Assembly: GCF_031082405.1 (NCBI RefSeq)
Contig: NZ_JAVHJU010000009.1
Location: 267,348-331,347, forward strand
From: Amycolatopsis sp. A133
Lineage (GTDB): Bacteria; Actinomycetota; Actinomycetes; Mycobacteriales; Pseudonocardiaceae
Length of the DNA: 64,000 nucleotides
Reading direction: 5' to 3'
The notes beneath the pieces are model-generated. The model saw nothing but the letters and a program-made list of their open reading frames with translations. It made no database searches and was not told the DNA's origin. Shown in pieces: positions 45,788 to 54,123 of the stretch (positions are counted from its first letter, which is position 1; every line of letters starts with the position of its first letter). A program made the position numbers and the translations under genes.

Positions 45788-46389
45788 GCGGTCACCCCCA
45801 GGCAGTCCCGCAGGCGGATCAGCCCGTCCCGCAGCCGCGTCTTGATGGTGCCTTGCGGCGTCGACAGCACTTCGGCCACCTCGCGATACGTATAGCCCTG
45901 GTAGTAGGCGAGCAGCACGGACTCGCGCTGCAGATCGGTCAGGAAGGACAGGCACCGGCGCACCTGGGAGCGTTCGAGCCGCGCGGCGACGGACTCGGCG
46001 ACCTCGTCGAACGGGCGGCCGCGGGCGGCTTCGAAGGTCGCCTTCTGCTCCCGTTCGGTGCTCGCGCGCGCCGAGCGGACGCGGTCGACGGCGCGGCGGT
46101 GCGCCAGGGTCATCGCCCAGTTCAGCGCCGAGCCCTTCTCGGGTGCGTACCGCGTCGCGGTGCGCCAGAGCTCGACGAGCACCTCCTGGGCGACCTCTTC
46201 GGACTGGGCCGCGTCGCGCACGATCCGCCGGACGAGCCCGAAGATCGGCCCCACGAGCTGGTCGTAGAGCAGCTCGAAGGCCCGTTCGTCACCCTTGGCG
46301 ACGCGCACCATGAGCTCTTCGGCCGTCGGGCCCGCCGGGACTTCGGCGGGCACCGGCGCAAGGGGTCGCGAGCGGGCCGGCTCATCCAT
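45784..46389 (-). CDS. sigK: ECF RNA polymerase sigma factor SigK
   Basis: A 201-residue sigma factor. Region 2 contains ELLYDQLVGPIFGLVRRIV, SEEVAQEVLVELWRTATRY and SALNWAMTLAHRRAVDRVR; region 4 contains YYQGYTYREVAEVLSTPQGTIKTRLRDGL. Cys146 and Cys196 are 50 residues apart, the same distance as the redox-active Cys133-Cys183 pair of M. tuberculosis SigK, so redox control may be kept. The start overlaps the DUF1365 stop by eight bases; rskA follows by TTGA overlap. Confidence 0.93.
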   Translation of the reverse strand: MDEPARSRPLAPVPAEVPAGPTAEELMVRVAKGDERAFELLYDQLVGPIFGLVRRIVRDAAQSEEVAQEVLVELWRTATRYAPEKGSALNWAMTLAHRRAVDRVRSARASTEREQKATFEAARGRPFDEVAESVAARLERSQVRRCLSFLTDLQRESVLLAYYQGYTYREVAEVLSTPQGTIKTRLRDGLIRLRDCLGVTA

Positions 46390-47113
46390 GGAGCTGTCCT
46401 CCGGCGTTCTGCGGGGTGCGCGGCACGACCGCGGCCTTGCGCAGCCACAGCGTGACGCCGTGGCGGCGGATCAGCGCGGCCACCCGCTGCGGCAGCAGCG
46501 GCCGGGCCAGGACCAGCCGGGCCAGCCACCGCGGGTTCACCGGGCGGCGAACTCCTCGCAGCGTAGCGACCAGCGGCGTGGCCGTCCCGCGCCGCAACGC
46601 CACCGTGAGGTCGAGCAGCGCTCCCGGGTGCGGCAGGCGCATCCGGTATTCGCCGTCCAGCTCCTGGAACGGCGAGACGTAGAACTCCTTCGCCGCGCGG
46701 GCGCGGCCGGCCTCGTCCGGGTGCAGCAGGTAGGCGTGGCGGCCGCCGTAGGTGTTGTGCACCTCGGCCACGACGCAGGCGAGCCCGCCGTCCGGGTCGT
46801 GGCACCAGTAGACGCTGATCGGGTTGAACGCGTACCCGAGCACGCGCGCGGCGGCCAGCATCACGACCCGGCCGCCGCGCAGGTCGACCCCGCGGTCGGC
46901 GAGCCACGCGTCCAGCTTCTGCCGGATGCCGCGCGGGTCGGCGGCGGCGAAGTGGTCGCGGCGGTCGAAGCGCGCGAACGGCCGCAGCCACCACGGCAGC
47001 CGCGGGAGGTCGTCCAGGTCGACCCGCCAGAGGTACACGCGGTGCGCGAAGGCGTGCGGCGGGTCGATCCGCCGCACGTGGGCGACCGTGGCGTCGTAGA
47101 GCGCGTTCGTCAC
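46382..47113 (-). CDS. DUF1365 protein
   Basis: A 243-residue protein of the family that usually pairs with an FAD-dependent amine oxidase-like enzyme. Typical segments are AHVRRIDPPHAFAHRVYLWRVDLD, ARVLGYAFNPISVYWCHD and EVHNTYGGRHAYLL. Activity is not established; a role in fatty acyl modification has been suggested from neighbours. The GTG overlaps the upstream stop (GTGA). In M. tuberculosis the homologue Rv0448c is in the sigK operon. Confidence 0.9.
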   Translation of the reverse strand: MTNALYDATVAHVRRIDPPHAFAHRVYLWRVDLDDLPRLPWWLRPFARFDRRDHFAAADPRGIRQKLDAWLADRGVDLRGGRVVMLAAARVLGYAFNPISVYWCHDPDGGLACVVAEVHNTYGGRHAYLLHPDEAGRARAAKEFYVSPFQELDGEYRMRLPHPGALLDLTVALRRGTATPLVATLRGVRRPVNPRWLARLVLARPLLPQRVAALIRRHGVTLWLRKAAVVPRTPQNAGGQLHG

Positions 47114-48378
47114 CACGCCACCCCCAGGCTCGCGGCGGCGCGGGCGCCCGAGGCGCAGCCGTCTTCGTGGAAGCCCCAGCCGTGGTAGGCGCCCGCGTAG
47201 GCGAGCACGCCGTCGTCGAGCTCGGGCAGCCGTCGTTGCGCGGCAACGGATTCGGGCGTGTAGACCGGGTGCTCGTACCGCATCCGCGCGACCAGGTGCT
47301 CGTCCGCGGGCCCGTCGCCGGGGTTGAGCGTGACGACGTACCCGGCCGGCTCGTCGAGCCGCATCAGGTGGTTCATGTCGTAGCTGACCTGGACCGCGCC
47401 GGTGGGCGCGCCGCAGGCGGGGGCGCGGTAGTTCCACCCGGCCCGGGCACCGGGCCGCGAGGGCAGCACGCTCGTGTCGGTGTGCAGCCAGGCCGCGTTT
47501 TCGGAGTACCGGAACGCGCCGAGCACCTCGCGCTCGGCGGCGGTCGGGTCGGCCAGCAGGGATAGGGCCTGGTCGGCGTGCGTGGCGACGACGACCTTGG
47601 CGACCCGGTGCGGTGTGTCGGCGTCGTCGCGGATCTCGACACCGCCGGCGATCCGCAGCACCGACCGCACCGGGGTCGACAAGTGCACCGCCGTCAGCTG
47701 CTTCGCCGCCAGCTCGACGTACTCGCGGGAGCCGCCGACGACGGTCCGCCAGGCCGGCGAGTCCCGCACCGAGAGCATGCCGTGGTTGCGGAGGAATTCG
47801 AAGAGGTAGCGCGCGGGGTACCGCAGGGTGTCGGCGCGATCGGCCGACCAGACCGTGGACACCAGCGGCAGCATGAAGTGGTCGACGAAGTAGCGGGTGT
47901 AGCCGCCGATCGCGAGGAACGCGCCGAGCGTGACGTCGCCGGCGTCCTTCGCCTCCAGCAGCCGCTTCGCGTGCCGGTGGAACCGCTTCACCTCGGCCAG
48001 CATCCGCAGGTAGCGGCCGCGGAAGGCGTTGCCGCGCTGGGCGAACAGCCCGGCGAGGCCCTTGGCGCCGGCGTACTGCAGGCCGCAGCCGTCGCAGCGG
48101 ATGCTCATCGACATCTCGGTGTCGCGCGTGGCCACTCCCAGCTCGCCGAACAGCTTCAGCAGCGTCGGGTACGTGCGCTCGTTGTGGACGATGAAGCCGG
48201 AGTCCACGCCGACGGTGCCGCCGTGGGAGCTCGGAACGTCGTGCGTGTGCGCGTGCCCGCCCAGCCGGTCGTCGGCCTCGAACAGCAGCACCTCGTACTT
48301 GCGCTGCAGCAGGTAAGCCGCGGTCAGCCCGGCCACCCCGCTGCCGATGACGCCGATGCGTTCTCCCGTGATCTCCAC
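47110..48378 (-). CDS. NAD(P)/FAD-dependent oxidoreductase (amine oxidase-like, Rv0449c-like)
   Basis: A 422-residue flavoprotein. The FAD-binding Rossmann motif is G12-x-G14-x-x-G17 (IGSGVAGLTAAYLLQ), followed by LLFEADDRLGGHAHTH and FVVATHADQALSLL-like VVVATHADQAL. The C-terminal FAD-contact GAYHGWGFHEDGCASGARAA closes the fold. M. tuberculosis Rv0449c holds the same place. The short mycobacterial operon members ufaA1 and DUF1295 are missing here. GTG at 48378 follows a SigK-like promoter by seven bases, which would give a leaderless transcript. Confidence 0.9.
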   Translation of the reverse strand: MEITGERIGVIGSGVAGLTAAYLLQRKYEVLLFEADDRLGGHAHTHDVPSSHGGTVGVDSGFIVHNERTYPTLLKLFGELGVATRDTEMSMSIRCDGCGLQYAGAKGLAGLFAQRGNAFRGRYLRMLAEVKRFHRHAKRLLEAKDAGDVTLGAFLAIGGYTRYFVDHFMLPLVSTVWSADRADTLRYPARYLFEFLRNHGMLSVRDSPAWRTVVGGSREYVELAAKQLTAVHLSTPVRSVLRIAGGVEIRDDADTPHRVAKVVVATHADQALSLLADPTAAEREVLGAFRYSENAAWLHTDTSVLPSRPGARAGWNYRAPACGAPTGAVQVSYDMNHLMRLDEPAGYVVTLNPGDGPADEHLVARMRYEHPVYTPESVAAQRRLPELDDGVLAYAGAYHGWGFHEDGCASGARAAASLGVAW

Positions 48379-48385
48379 ACCGGTC

Positions 48386-48412
48386 CTTCGGGACCGCGGC
48401 CCAGCCGGATTG
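48386..48412 (-). promoter_or_regulatory. SigK-like promoter of the FAD-oxidoreductase/sigK operon
   Basis: On the minus strand CAATCC (48412-48407), 15 bases, then CCGAAG (48391-48386) resemble mycobacterial SigK elements (CCATCC and CCGAAT). The GTG is seven bases further. The CCGAAG is also in the loop of a CGGTCC/GGACCG hairpin, so other readings remain. Confidence 0.4.
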
Positions 48413-48481
48413 CCGGACTTGGCGACCCCTCCCGCCTCCCCCCGAAACCGGACCAGCCCCCGCGTACCCTCTGCCGCGGCC

Positions 48482-48529
48482 GGTCGTGAGTGGTAAGGCG
48501 GGTTCTAACCCGCCTTACCACTCACGACC
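48482..48529. terminator. 23-bp perfect stem hairpin
   Basis: Arms 48482-48504 and 48507-48529 are fully complementary around CT. It starts 17 bases after the beta-helix enzyme stop on the minus strand and insulates it from the sigK operon. No T-tract follows. Confidence 0.7.
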
Positions 48530-48545
48530 AGCTGCGGCAGACCGC

Positions 48546-50873
48546 TTACGGGTAACTCACCACGTTGACCGGCACCGTGCCTGAAGGCGTGACGCCACCG
48601 GTGTCGTTGATGACGTGGGTGATCGTGCCGCGGTAGTTGAGCGACACCGTCAGCAGGCTGTGGAACCGCACGCCGCTCGTGTTCGGCACCTCGAACGCGT
48701 GGTAGCTGGACACCGCCGGGTTCGTGTCGAAGAAGCAGTAACTCCCGAGGCCCCAGGCCTCATGGGACGTCACGTTCGCCCCGACCTTGTACGCGGCGTA
48801 CCCGGCGACCCCCGATGGTGCGTTCCACGACGCCTGGTTCGGCACGTCGTAGGGCATCTCGTTCTGGAAGAAGATCGTCCGGCCGCCCTGGCCGTTCCAG
48901 ATCACCTGGTACTTCTGGTAGTGCTCGACGAACAGGCCGGTGGCCAGCACGTTCGCGCCGTTCACCACGAGCCCCGTGTCGGCCGTGTTCACGGTCCAGC
49001 CGACCGTGCCCGCGTTGCCGTGGTCGGCGCGCCACGCCCAGATGTGGTCGATGATCGTGTTTGCGCTGTTGACGATCAGGCTGTTGGTCGCCTTGCCCGC
49101 GATCGCGCCGCCGATCCGGAAGAACACGTCCTGGACCGTCGTCGGGTTCGAGGCGTGCGAAGCCGACGACCCGGACTGGCCGACCGTGAGCAGCGCCTGC
49201 GAGTTCGCCGTGCCGGCGTCGAAGAGCAGGCCCTTCAGCCGGACGCCGTCCACATCGGACACCTGCATCGCGTTGACGCCGTTGTCGGGCACCAGCGTCG
49301 GGTAGCCGATGCCGAGGATCGTCGTGTTCGCCCGGGTCACGTTGAGCGTCTGGTTGAGGTGGTAGATGCCCGGCGTGAAGAACAGGTTGCAGCCCGCGGC
49401 GAGCGCGTTGTTGATCGAAGAGGCCGTGTCACCGGACTTGACGACGTAGAACTGGCTCATCGGGGCCGAAGTGCCCGGCGTGCTGCCGTTCGCCCAGCTC
49501 GGGCCGGACGCGTTCGTGCGCAGGGAAGGCAGGAACACGCGGTACTTGCCGGTGCCGTCGAGGTAGACGTAGGGGACGTCCCGGGAGACCGGCGTTGTGG
49601 CCAGCGTGGTCTCCGGCGGGTTCGGGAACGTGGTCGCCGGCGCACCGCTGGTGCCGGAGAAGACCATGTTCCACACGCCGCCGTTCCAGCTGCCGAGCGC
49701 CGAGTCGCGGGTGTACCACTGCTGCTGCGACACCGACGCGGCCTGGCCGGCCACCTTCGTGTCGGCGATGTAGCCGCCGCTGGCGAAGCCGTAGCTCGCC
49801 GGGTACAGCTGCAGCCCGCCGCGCACGTCCATCCGGCGGAACGGCGCGGCCTGCGCGACCGCCCAGCGTTCCTGGCCACCGGACGGGTTGACCGCCATGT
49901 TCTCCGCGGAGCGCCAGAAGTTCTGCAGCGCGACGCCGTTGTCGGAGGCGTTGAAGGCGTCGACGGTGACGTCGCCGTTGATCAGGACGTCACCCGGGTT
50001 CTGGCCGAGGCCGGCGACCGAGGTGTAGAAGCCGACGTTGTCGTGCACGCCGTTGTAGGTGCCCGGCTTGAAGAGGTGGGCGACCCGCCGATCGGCGAAC
50101 TGCGCGGTCAGCGTGTCCTTCTGGTTGTTGAAGTCCGTGTCGAGCTGTGCCTGGATCGTCGCCGCGGACATGCCCGGGTCGAAGATCCGCACGTTCGGCC
50201 CGAAGTTCGGGGTGTCGGACTGCGTCGGACAGCCGGCCTGGGTGCCGATCGTGTAGCTCGCGCTCGACACCGCGGACGTCGTCGAGCCGGACTTGAGCGC
50301 GATGGCGTTGACCGTGCGGGACGTCGGGACGCTGATCGGTCCGGAGTAGACGGGCGACGACGCGGTGGGCGTCGAGCCGTCCACTGTGTACCGGATGGTC
50401 GCCCCGGAGGTGGCGCTGGTGATGGTCACCGTCTGCGCGCTGGAGTAGGTGCCGCCGGGCGGGCTGAACGTCGGCGCGGCGACCGTCGTCGTGCCGCCGC
50501 CGCCGACGGTGTAGCTGAAGTGCGGGGTGTCGTACTGCGGCCCGCTCTTCTCGTAGGTGAACCAGTAGTCCAGGACGTTTCCGCTGCTCAGGCCGCTGAC
50601 GGTGGTGCGCCAGGTGCCGGAGCCGTTGGTCATCCGGAGGTTCTGCTGGCCGACGCCGGGGACACCCGTGTAGTGGACGTCCACGTACAGCGCCGGGGTA
50701 GTGGGGGTGAAGTTGAGCTGCACTTGACTGGTACTGACCTGCGTGACGCTCTGGGTGTAGTCGTCCGCGGCCAGCGCGGCCGGGGCGTTCAGCCCAGCCG
50801 CCACCAGCAGGGCCGAGGCGACGAGCGCGAGCACCGGGCCGCGTCGTCGAAGCTTGTCCAGGGTCCGGTTCAC
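48546..50873 (-). CDS. Secreted beta-helix carbohydrate-active protein with CBM56-like and CHB_HEX_C domains
   Basis: A 775-residue secreted protein. A signal peptide ends near AALAADD (residue 36). Residues about 37-125 look like a CBM56-type beta-1,3-glucan-binding module (VDVHYTGVPGVGQQNLRM, QYDTPHFSYT). Residues about 128-205 are a chitobiase C-terminal-like module (FSPPGGTYSSAQTVTITS). The remainder (about 210-775) is a right-handed parallel beta-helix with pectate-lyase-like turns, of a kind often listed misleadingly as adenylyl cyclase. A beta-1,3-glucanase-like role is inferred only from the CBM. GGAGGTG precedes the GTG. A DasR-like box lies upstream. Confidence 0.75.
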   Translation of the reverse strand: MNRTLDKLRRRGPVLALVASALLVAAGLNAPAALAADDYTQSVTQVSTSQVQLNFTPTTPALYVDVHYTGVPGVGQQNLRMTNGSGTWRTTVSGLSSGNVLDYWFTYEKSGPQYDTPHFSYTVGGGGTTTVAAPTFSPPGGTYSSAQTVTITSATSGATIRYTVDGSTPTASSPVYSGPISVPTSRTVNAIALKSGSTTSAVSSASYTIGTQAGCPTQSDTPNFGPNVRIFDPGMSAATIQAQLDTDFNNQKDTLTAQFADRRVAHLFKPGTYNGVHDNVGFYTSVAGLGQNPGDVLINGDVTVDAFNASDNGVALQNFWRSAENMAVNPSGGQERWAVAQAAPFRRMDVRGGLQLYPASYGFASGGYIADTKVAGQAASVSQQQWYTRDSALGSWNGGVWNMVFSGTSGAPATTFPNPPETTLATTPVSRDVPYVYLDGTGKYRVFLPSLRTNASGPSWANGSTPGTSAPMSQFYVVKSGDTASSINNALAAGCNLFFTPGIYHLNQTLNVTRANTTILGIGYPTLVPDNGVNAMQVSDVDGVRLKGLLFDAGTANSQALLTVGQSGSSASHASNPTTVQDVFFRIGGAIAGKATNSLIVNSANTIIDHIWAWRADHGNAGTVGWTVNTADTGLVVNGANVLATGLFVEHYQKYQVIWNGQGGRTIFFQNEMPYDVPNQASWNAPSGVAGYAAYKVGANVTSHEAWGLGSYCFFDTNPAVSSYHAFEVPNTSGVRFHSLLTVSLNYRGTITHVINDTGGVTPSGTVPVNVVSYP

Positions 50874-50908
50874 GCCGTGACACCTCCGCCGTTGGGGATC
50901 CACGAGCA

Positions 50909-50929
50909 TTTGTTGCGAGTCACAACAAA
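50909..50929. promoter_or_regulatory. TTTGTTG/CAACAAA inverted repeat
   Basis: Seven-base perfect arms (50909-50915 and 50923-50929) separated by seven bases lie 36 bases before the start of the beta-helix enzyme. Size fits an operator of a LacI/DeoR-like or other dimeric regulator. Confidence 0.45.
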
Positions 50930-50972
50930 GTAGCTCCCGGTCAGCGGGTCTTCCATCACTTTTTGATAACAC

Positions 50973-50984
50973 TTGTCTGGACCA
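50973..50984 (-). promoter_or_regulatory. DasR-responsive (dre / chitinase-box-like) element
   Basis: TGGTCCAGACAA on the minus strand differs by two bases from the repeat TGGTCCAGACCT of Streptomyces chitinase promoters and from the dre core TGGTCTAGACCA. It lies 100 bases before the beta-helix enzyme, suggesting control by N-acetylglucosamine-sensing DasR. Confidence 0.5.
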
Positions 50985-51023
50985 ATGACAGTGGGCGGCG
51001 GGCCGGCTGGTGAACGTGCGGAC

Positions 51024-51053
51024 GACCTCGCCCGAGCCGGCTCGGGCGAGGTC
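51024..51053. terminator. 30-bp perfect palindrome
   Basis: Arms of 15 bases meet without loop at 51038/51039. It is 111 bases past the fucosidase stop (minus strand) and upstream of the beta-helix gene; probable terminator. Apart from the sites listed separately I see nothing else in 50874-51163. Confidence 0.6.
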
Positions 51054-51163
51054 GCGCACCGCGGCCGTCACGCCCGCCGCGGGGCGAGGCGGCCCCGGAG
51101 CCGAGCGAGCACCCGGGCACGTGGCCGGCCGTCGACGTCGACCCGGCCCGGGTGCTGCGCGAG

Positions 51164-53971
51164 CTAACCCAGTGAAATCCGGTCCAGGTCCGGGGCGCCG
51201 GCGCGGTCGTTGCCGATCCGGATCGTATTGGCGCCCGCGGTCAGCGTCACCGGGACCGAAGTGGTGTACGGGGTGTTGTTCCCGGCGCCGCTGACCTTCA
51301 CCTCCGCCGGGGCACCGCCGTTCACCGACACGAAGTACGACCGGTCGCCGTTGACGGTGAAGTCGAGGTACAGCGCGTACTTCCCCGCCGCGTCCACCGT
51401 GACGCCCGGGAACGTGACCGCCGCACCCGGACCGATGTTGCGCACCTTCGCCCCGCCCGAGCACGGCGAGCAGTTCGTGACGCCCGCGTCGCCGATGTCG
51501 TTCGCCGAGTCCTCCGCCTCGCGCATGAACACCCGGTCCGCCGGCCGCGGTTTCACCTGCACCGGCTTGCTCACCGACTTCGCGCGCCCGAGCGTCGTGA
51601 AGGACGCCGTGACCGGGATGGCCACGTCCTGGGCGACCGGGGCGGTCACCGTCCAGGAACCGCTCAGCACCTGCCCGAGCCCCAGCCCGGCCGCGGTGAC
51701 CGGCCCGCCGGTGACCGTCCAGCCCGCCGGGACGACCGGTGCCAGCGAAACCTGGTCGATCGGGTCGTCGACGTCCAGCCGCAGCGACGCCGTCACCGTC
51801 AGGGACTGCTGCCCGGGCGAAACCCACTGCACACCGGCGGGTTGCACGGTCAACGTCGTCCTCGGTGTGGACGACTCCGGCGGCAGCGGCGCCACCGCGA
51901 TCCGGTCGAGGTCGGCGGAGCCGGAGACCTCGATCGTGTTGCCACCGGCGTTCAGCGGCACCGCGACCGCCCCCGGTGCGGTGACCGCGATCGGGGCCGC
52001 GCCGTTGACGCGGACCAAAAGCGTGCCCGGCCCGCTCGTGTCGAGCTGCAGCCGGGAGGGGCCCGAGGCCTGGACGTCACGGAAGACGACGGCGCCGCGG
52101 TCGAGGCCGGTCACCGCGTTCGTGCCCGAGCACGCCTCGCACCACACCGGCGTCGCCTTGCCCTCGAAGCCGTTGCGCCACGACTCCGCCTCCAGCGGCA
52201 CCTCGCCGCGGGGATCGGGATAACCGTAGGCGACGTCGATCTCGTCGAGCGCGAGCTGCCGGTAGAACGGCTTGGCCTGCGGCCCGGACCACGTGTTCAG
52301 CACCTCGAGCCGGAGGTACCGCGCGTGCACCTCGCCGACGTCGATGAACTGGACGCCGCGGGCGCTGGGCAAGGCGCCGGTGCGCACCGGCGTGCCCCAG
52401 TTCTTCCCGTCGTCACTGGCGTAGACGCGGTAGTCCTTGATCCGCGCGGAATCCTCGGCGCGGCCGAAGGACTCCCGCGCGTACGTCGGCGACGACTCGC
52501 GCTCGTGCACCGCCAGGTAGGCCGTCGACCGCTTCCGGCCCAGGTCCAGCGTCACGGACACCGGCAGCTGACCGCCGGCGTCCCAGTGGTTCAGGTAACT
52601 GCCGTCGATCAGGTGCGCCGCGGAAGACGCGTTCGCCGACGCGCTCGCCTTGATCGTGCTCTTGTCGTAGAAGTACTGCCGGCCTGCCGTGTCCACTTTG
52701 AACACGGTGTCGTAGGCGTCCCAGTCGCGGATGTCCAGAATGGACAGATAACCGCCGGACTGCGCGAACCGGATCGGCTTGCCGGTGCGCAGGTCGGACA
52801 CGCCGGTGACGCGGTAGCCGTTGTCGCGCAACCGGACCAGGTTGGTCGACGGCCGCGTGACGACGTGCACGTACTGCGTCCGGGCGCCGGGCTTCACCGT
52901 GATCACGCCGTGCGCGCCGTCGTTCCAGAAGCCGGGCTGCAGGCCGCTGTACATGTACCCGCCGCCCTCGGTGCCTTCGAGGGACTCCCGGATCGGCTGG
53001 GTCCAGGTCGCCATGAAGTTGTTGAACGCCTCCTGCTGCGGCGGGAACTTCCCGTTCAGCATGGCGGTTTCGGCCATCAGTGACTTGATCGACGAGCCGG
53101 CGTTGGTGATGTAGCGGCCGGTGGAGAGCCGGAAGTCGACGGCCTGGTCGCCGCCGCTGTACCACCAGTCGCCGTTGGTCGGCAGCTTGTAGTCGGCCTC
53201 GGTGAGCCGCGGCATCGGCGTGTAGACCGCCTGCGGGTAGTCGTACGAGGGTGTCATGCCGGTCTTCTGCTCGTTGCTGACCGTGTCCATGATCGGCGTG
53301 TCCTCGTTGTTGTTGCTCAGCAACCAGGACGGCCGCTTTTCGCGGATGCGCTCGTAGAGCCCGTGCTGCTCCCAGTACTCGTTGTCGTTGTCGATCCAGA
53401 ACCCGGCGAGACCGGCGTAGCGGTCCATGACCTCGTCGAACAGGTCGTAGCTGTACTCGCCGAAGCCGGGCCGGGTGGTCAGGTCGACCGGCTTGCGCCG
53501 GTACGCTGAGTAGGCGGCCGAGTCGAGCGACTCGTGGCCGGTTTCGTTGTGCCACTGGGGATCGTCGGTCATGTAGAGCAGGACGCGCACGCCCTTGGCC
53601 TGCCCCGCGGCGATCAGCTCGCCGAGGAAGTCGCGCTGCGTCGAGCAGCTGCCGGGGATCTTCGACGGCCACGGCCGCGCGTAGCCCAGCCGGCTGTGGA
53701 AGGTGGTGAGGACGACGTAGGACGCGCCCAGCTTCCGGGCCTCGTCGATCCAGTAGCCCGGCGTCCAGCCGCCGTCGCTGACGTCGCGCTCCCAGGCGGC
53801 GCAGTCGGTGTGCCGCGGCGCGGTGAACATGCCCCAGTGCAGGAACAGCCCGGCCGTCGAGGCCCGCAGCCAGTCCTGGCGCGGGTGGTGGAGCTCGGCG
53901 TGCGCGGGGCTGACCAGGCTCGCCAGCAGTGCGATGACTGCGGCGAGGCAGGCGGGTAGTCGGATTCTCAA
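51164..53971 (-). CDS. Secreted GH29-like alpha-L-fucosidase, multi-domain
   Basis: A 935-residue secreted enzyme. The signal peptide ends near SPAHA (residue 25). Residues about 33-350 form a GH29-type barrel with AGLFLHWGMFT; the nucleophile is probably D194 in GFWIDNDNEYW. The usual HHDGF motif is altered to TFHSRLGYARPW, so specificity may differ. Residues about 440-590 look like an F5/8 (CBM32) domain, 605-700 a CBM-like module, 705-800 an NPCBM-associated NEW3-like domain, and 810-935 a CBM35-like module (MREAEDSANDIGDAG...LDRISLG). TTG start with GAGGAGG upstream. Its promoter is described separately. Confidence 0.83.
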   Translation of the reverse strand: MRIRLPACLAAVIALLASLVSPAHAELHHPRQDWLRASTAGLFLHWGMFTAPRHTDCAAWERDVSDGGWTPGYWIDEARKLGASYVVLTTFHSRLGYARPWPSKIPGSCSTQRDFLGELIAAGQAKGVRVLLYMTDDPQWHNETGHESLDSAAYSAYRRKPVDLTTRPGFGEYSYDLFDEVMDRYAGLAGFWIDNDNEYWEQHGLYERIREKRPSWLLSNNNEDTPIMDTVSNEQKTGMTPSYDYPQAVYTPMPRLTEADYKLPTNGDWWYSGGDQAVDFRLSTGRYITNAGSSIKSLMAETAMLNGKFPPQQEAFNNFMATWTQPIRESLEGTEGGGYMYSGLQPGFWNDGAHGVITVKPGARTQYVHVVTRPSTNLVRLRDNGYRVTGVSDLRTGKPIRFAQSGGYLSILDIRDWDAYDTVFKVDTAGRQYFYDKSTIKASASANASSAAHLIDGSYLNHWDAGGQLPVSVTLDLGRKRSTAYLAVHERESSPTYARESFGRAEDSARIKDYRVYASDDGKNWGTPVRTGALPSARGVQFIDVGEVHARYLRLEVLNTWSGPQAKPFYRQLALDEIDVAYGYPDPRGEVPLEAESWRNGFEGKATPVWCEACSGTNAVTGLDRGAVVFRDVQASGPSRLQLDTSGPGTLLVRVNGAAPIAVTAPGAVAVPLNAGGNTIEVSGSADLDRIAVAPLPPESSTPRTTLTVQPAGVQWVSPGQQSLTVTASLRLDVDDPIDQVSLAPVVPAGWTVTGGPVTAAGLGLGQVLSGSWTVTAPVAQDVAIPVTASFTTLGRAKSVSKPVQVKPRPADRVFMREAEDSANDIGDAGVTNCSPCSGGAKVRNIGPGAAVTFPGVTVDAAGKYALYLDFTVNGDRSYFVSVNGGAPAEVKVSGAGNNTPYTTSVPVTLTAGANTIRIGNDRAGAPDLDRISLG

Positions 53972-53998
53972 GGGACCTCCTCGTCCGGAGAGATCCGA

Positions 53999-54027
53999 TG
54001 ATTAGTTCGTCATATATCGTACGTCAA
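53999..54027 (-). promoter_or_regulatory. Promoter of the fucosidase gene with an internal operator
   Basis: TTGACG (54027-54022), 17 bases, TAATCA (54004-53999) on the minus strand: strong housekeeping elements. The AT-rich spacer holds CGTCATATATCGTACG (54008-54023), an imperfect palindrome that could be an operator. Predicted start near 53992. Confidence 0.6.
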
Positions 54028-54064
54028 GGGAAGATGCCGCTCATCGGCACACAGTCGTCCGATC

Positions 54065-54091
54065 TGTCACAACCGTGCGCTCGCGTTCGTC
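54065..54091 (+). promoter_or_regulatory. ECF41-type promoter
   Basis: TGTCACA (54065-54071), 16 bases, CGTC (54088-54091) fits the published ECF41 promoter motif. It is 32 bases before the ECF41 start, implying autoregulation. Confidence 0.7.
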
Positions 54092-54123
54092 AGGGTGGTG
54101 ATCGACCTTGAAAGGACGAACCC

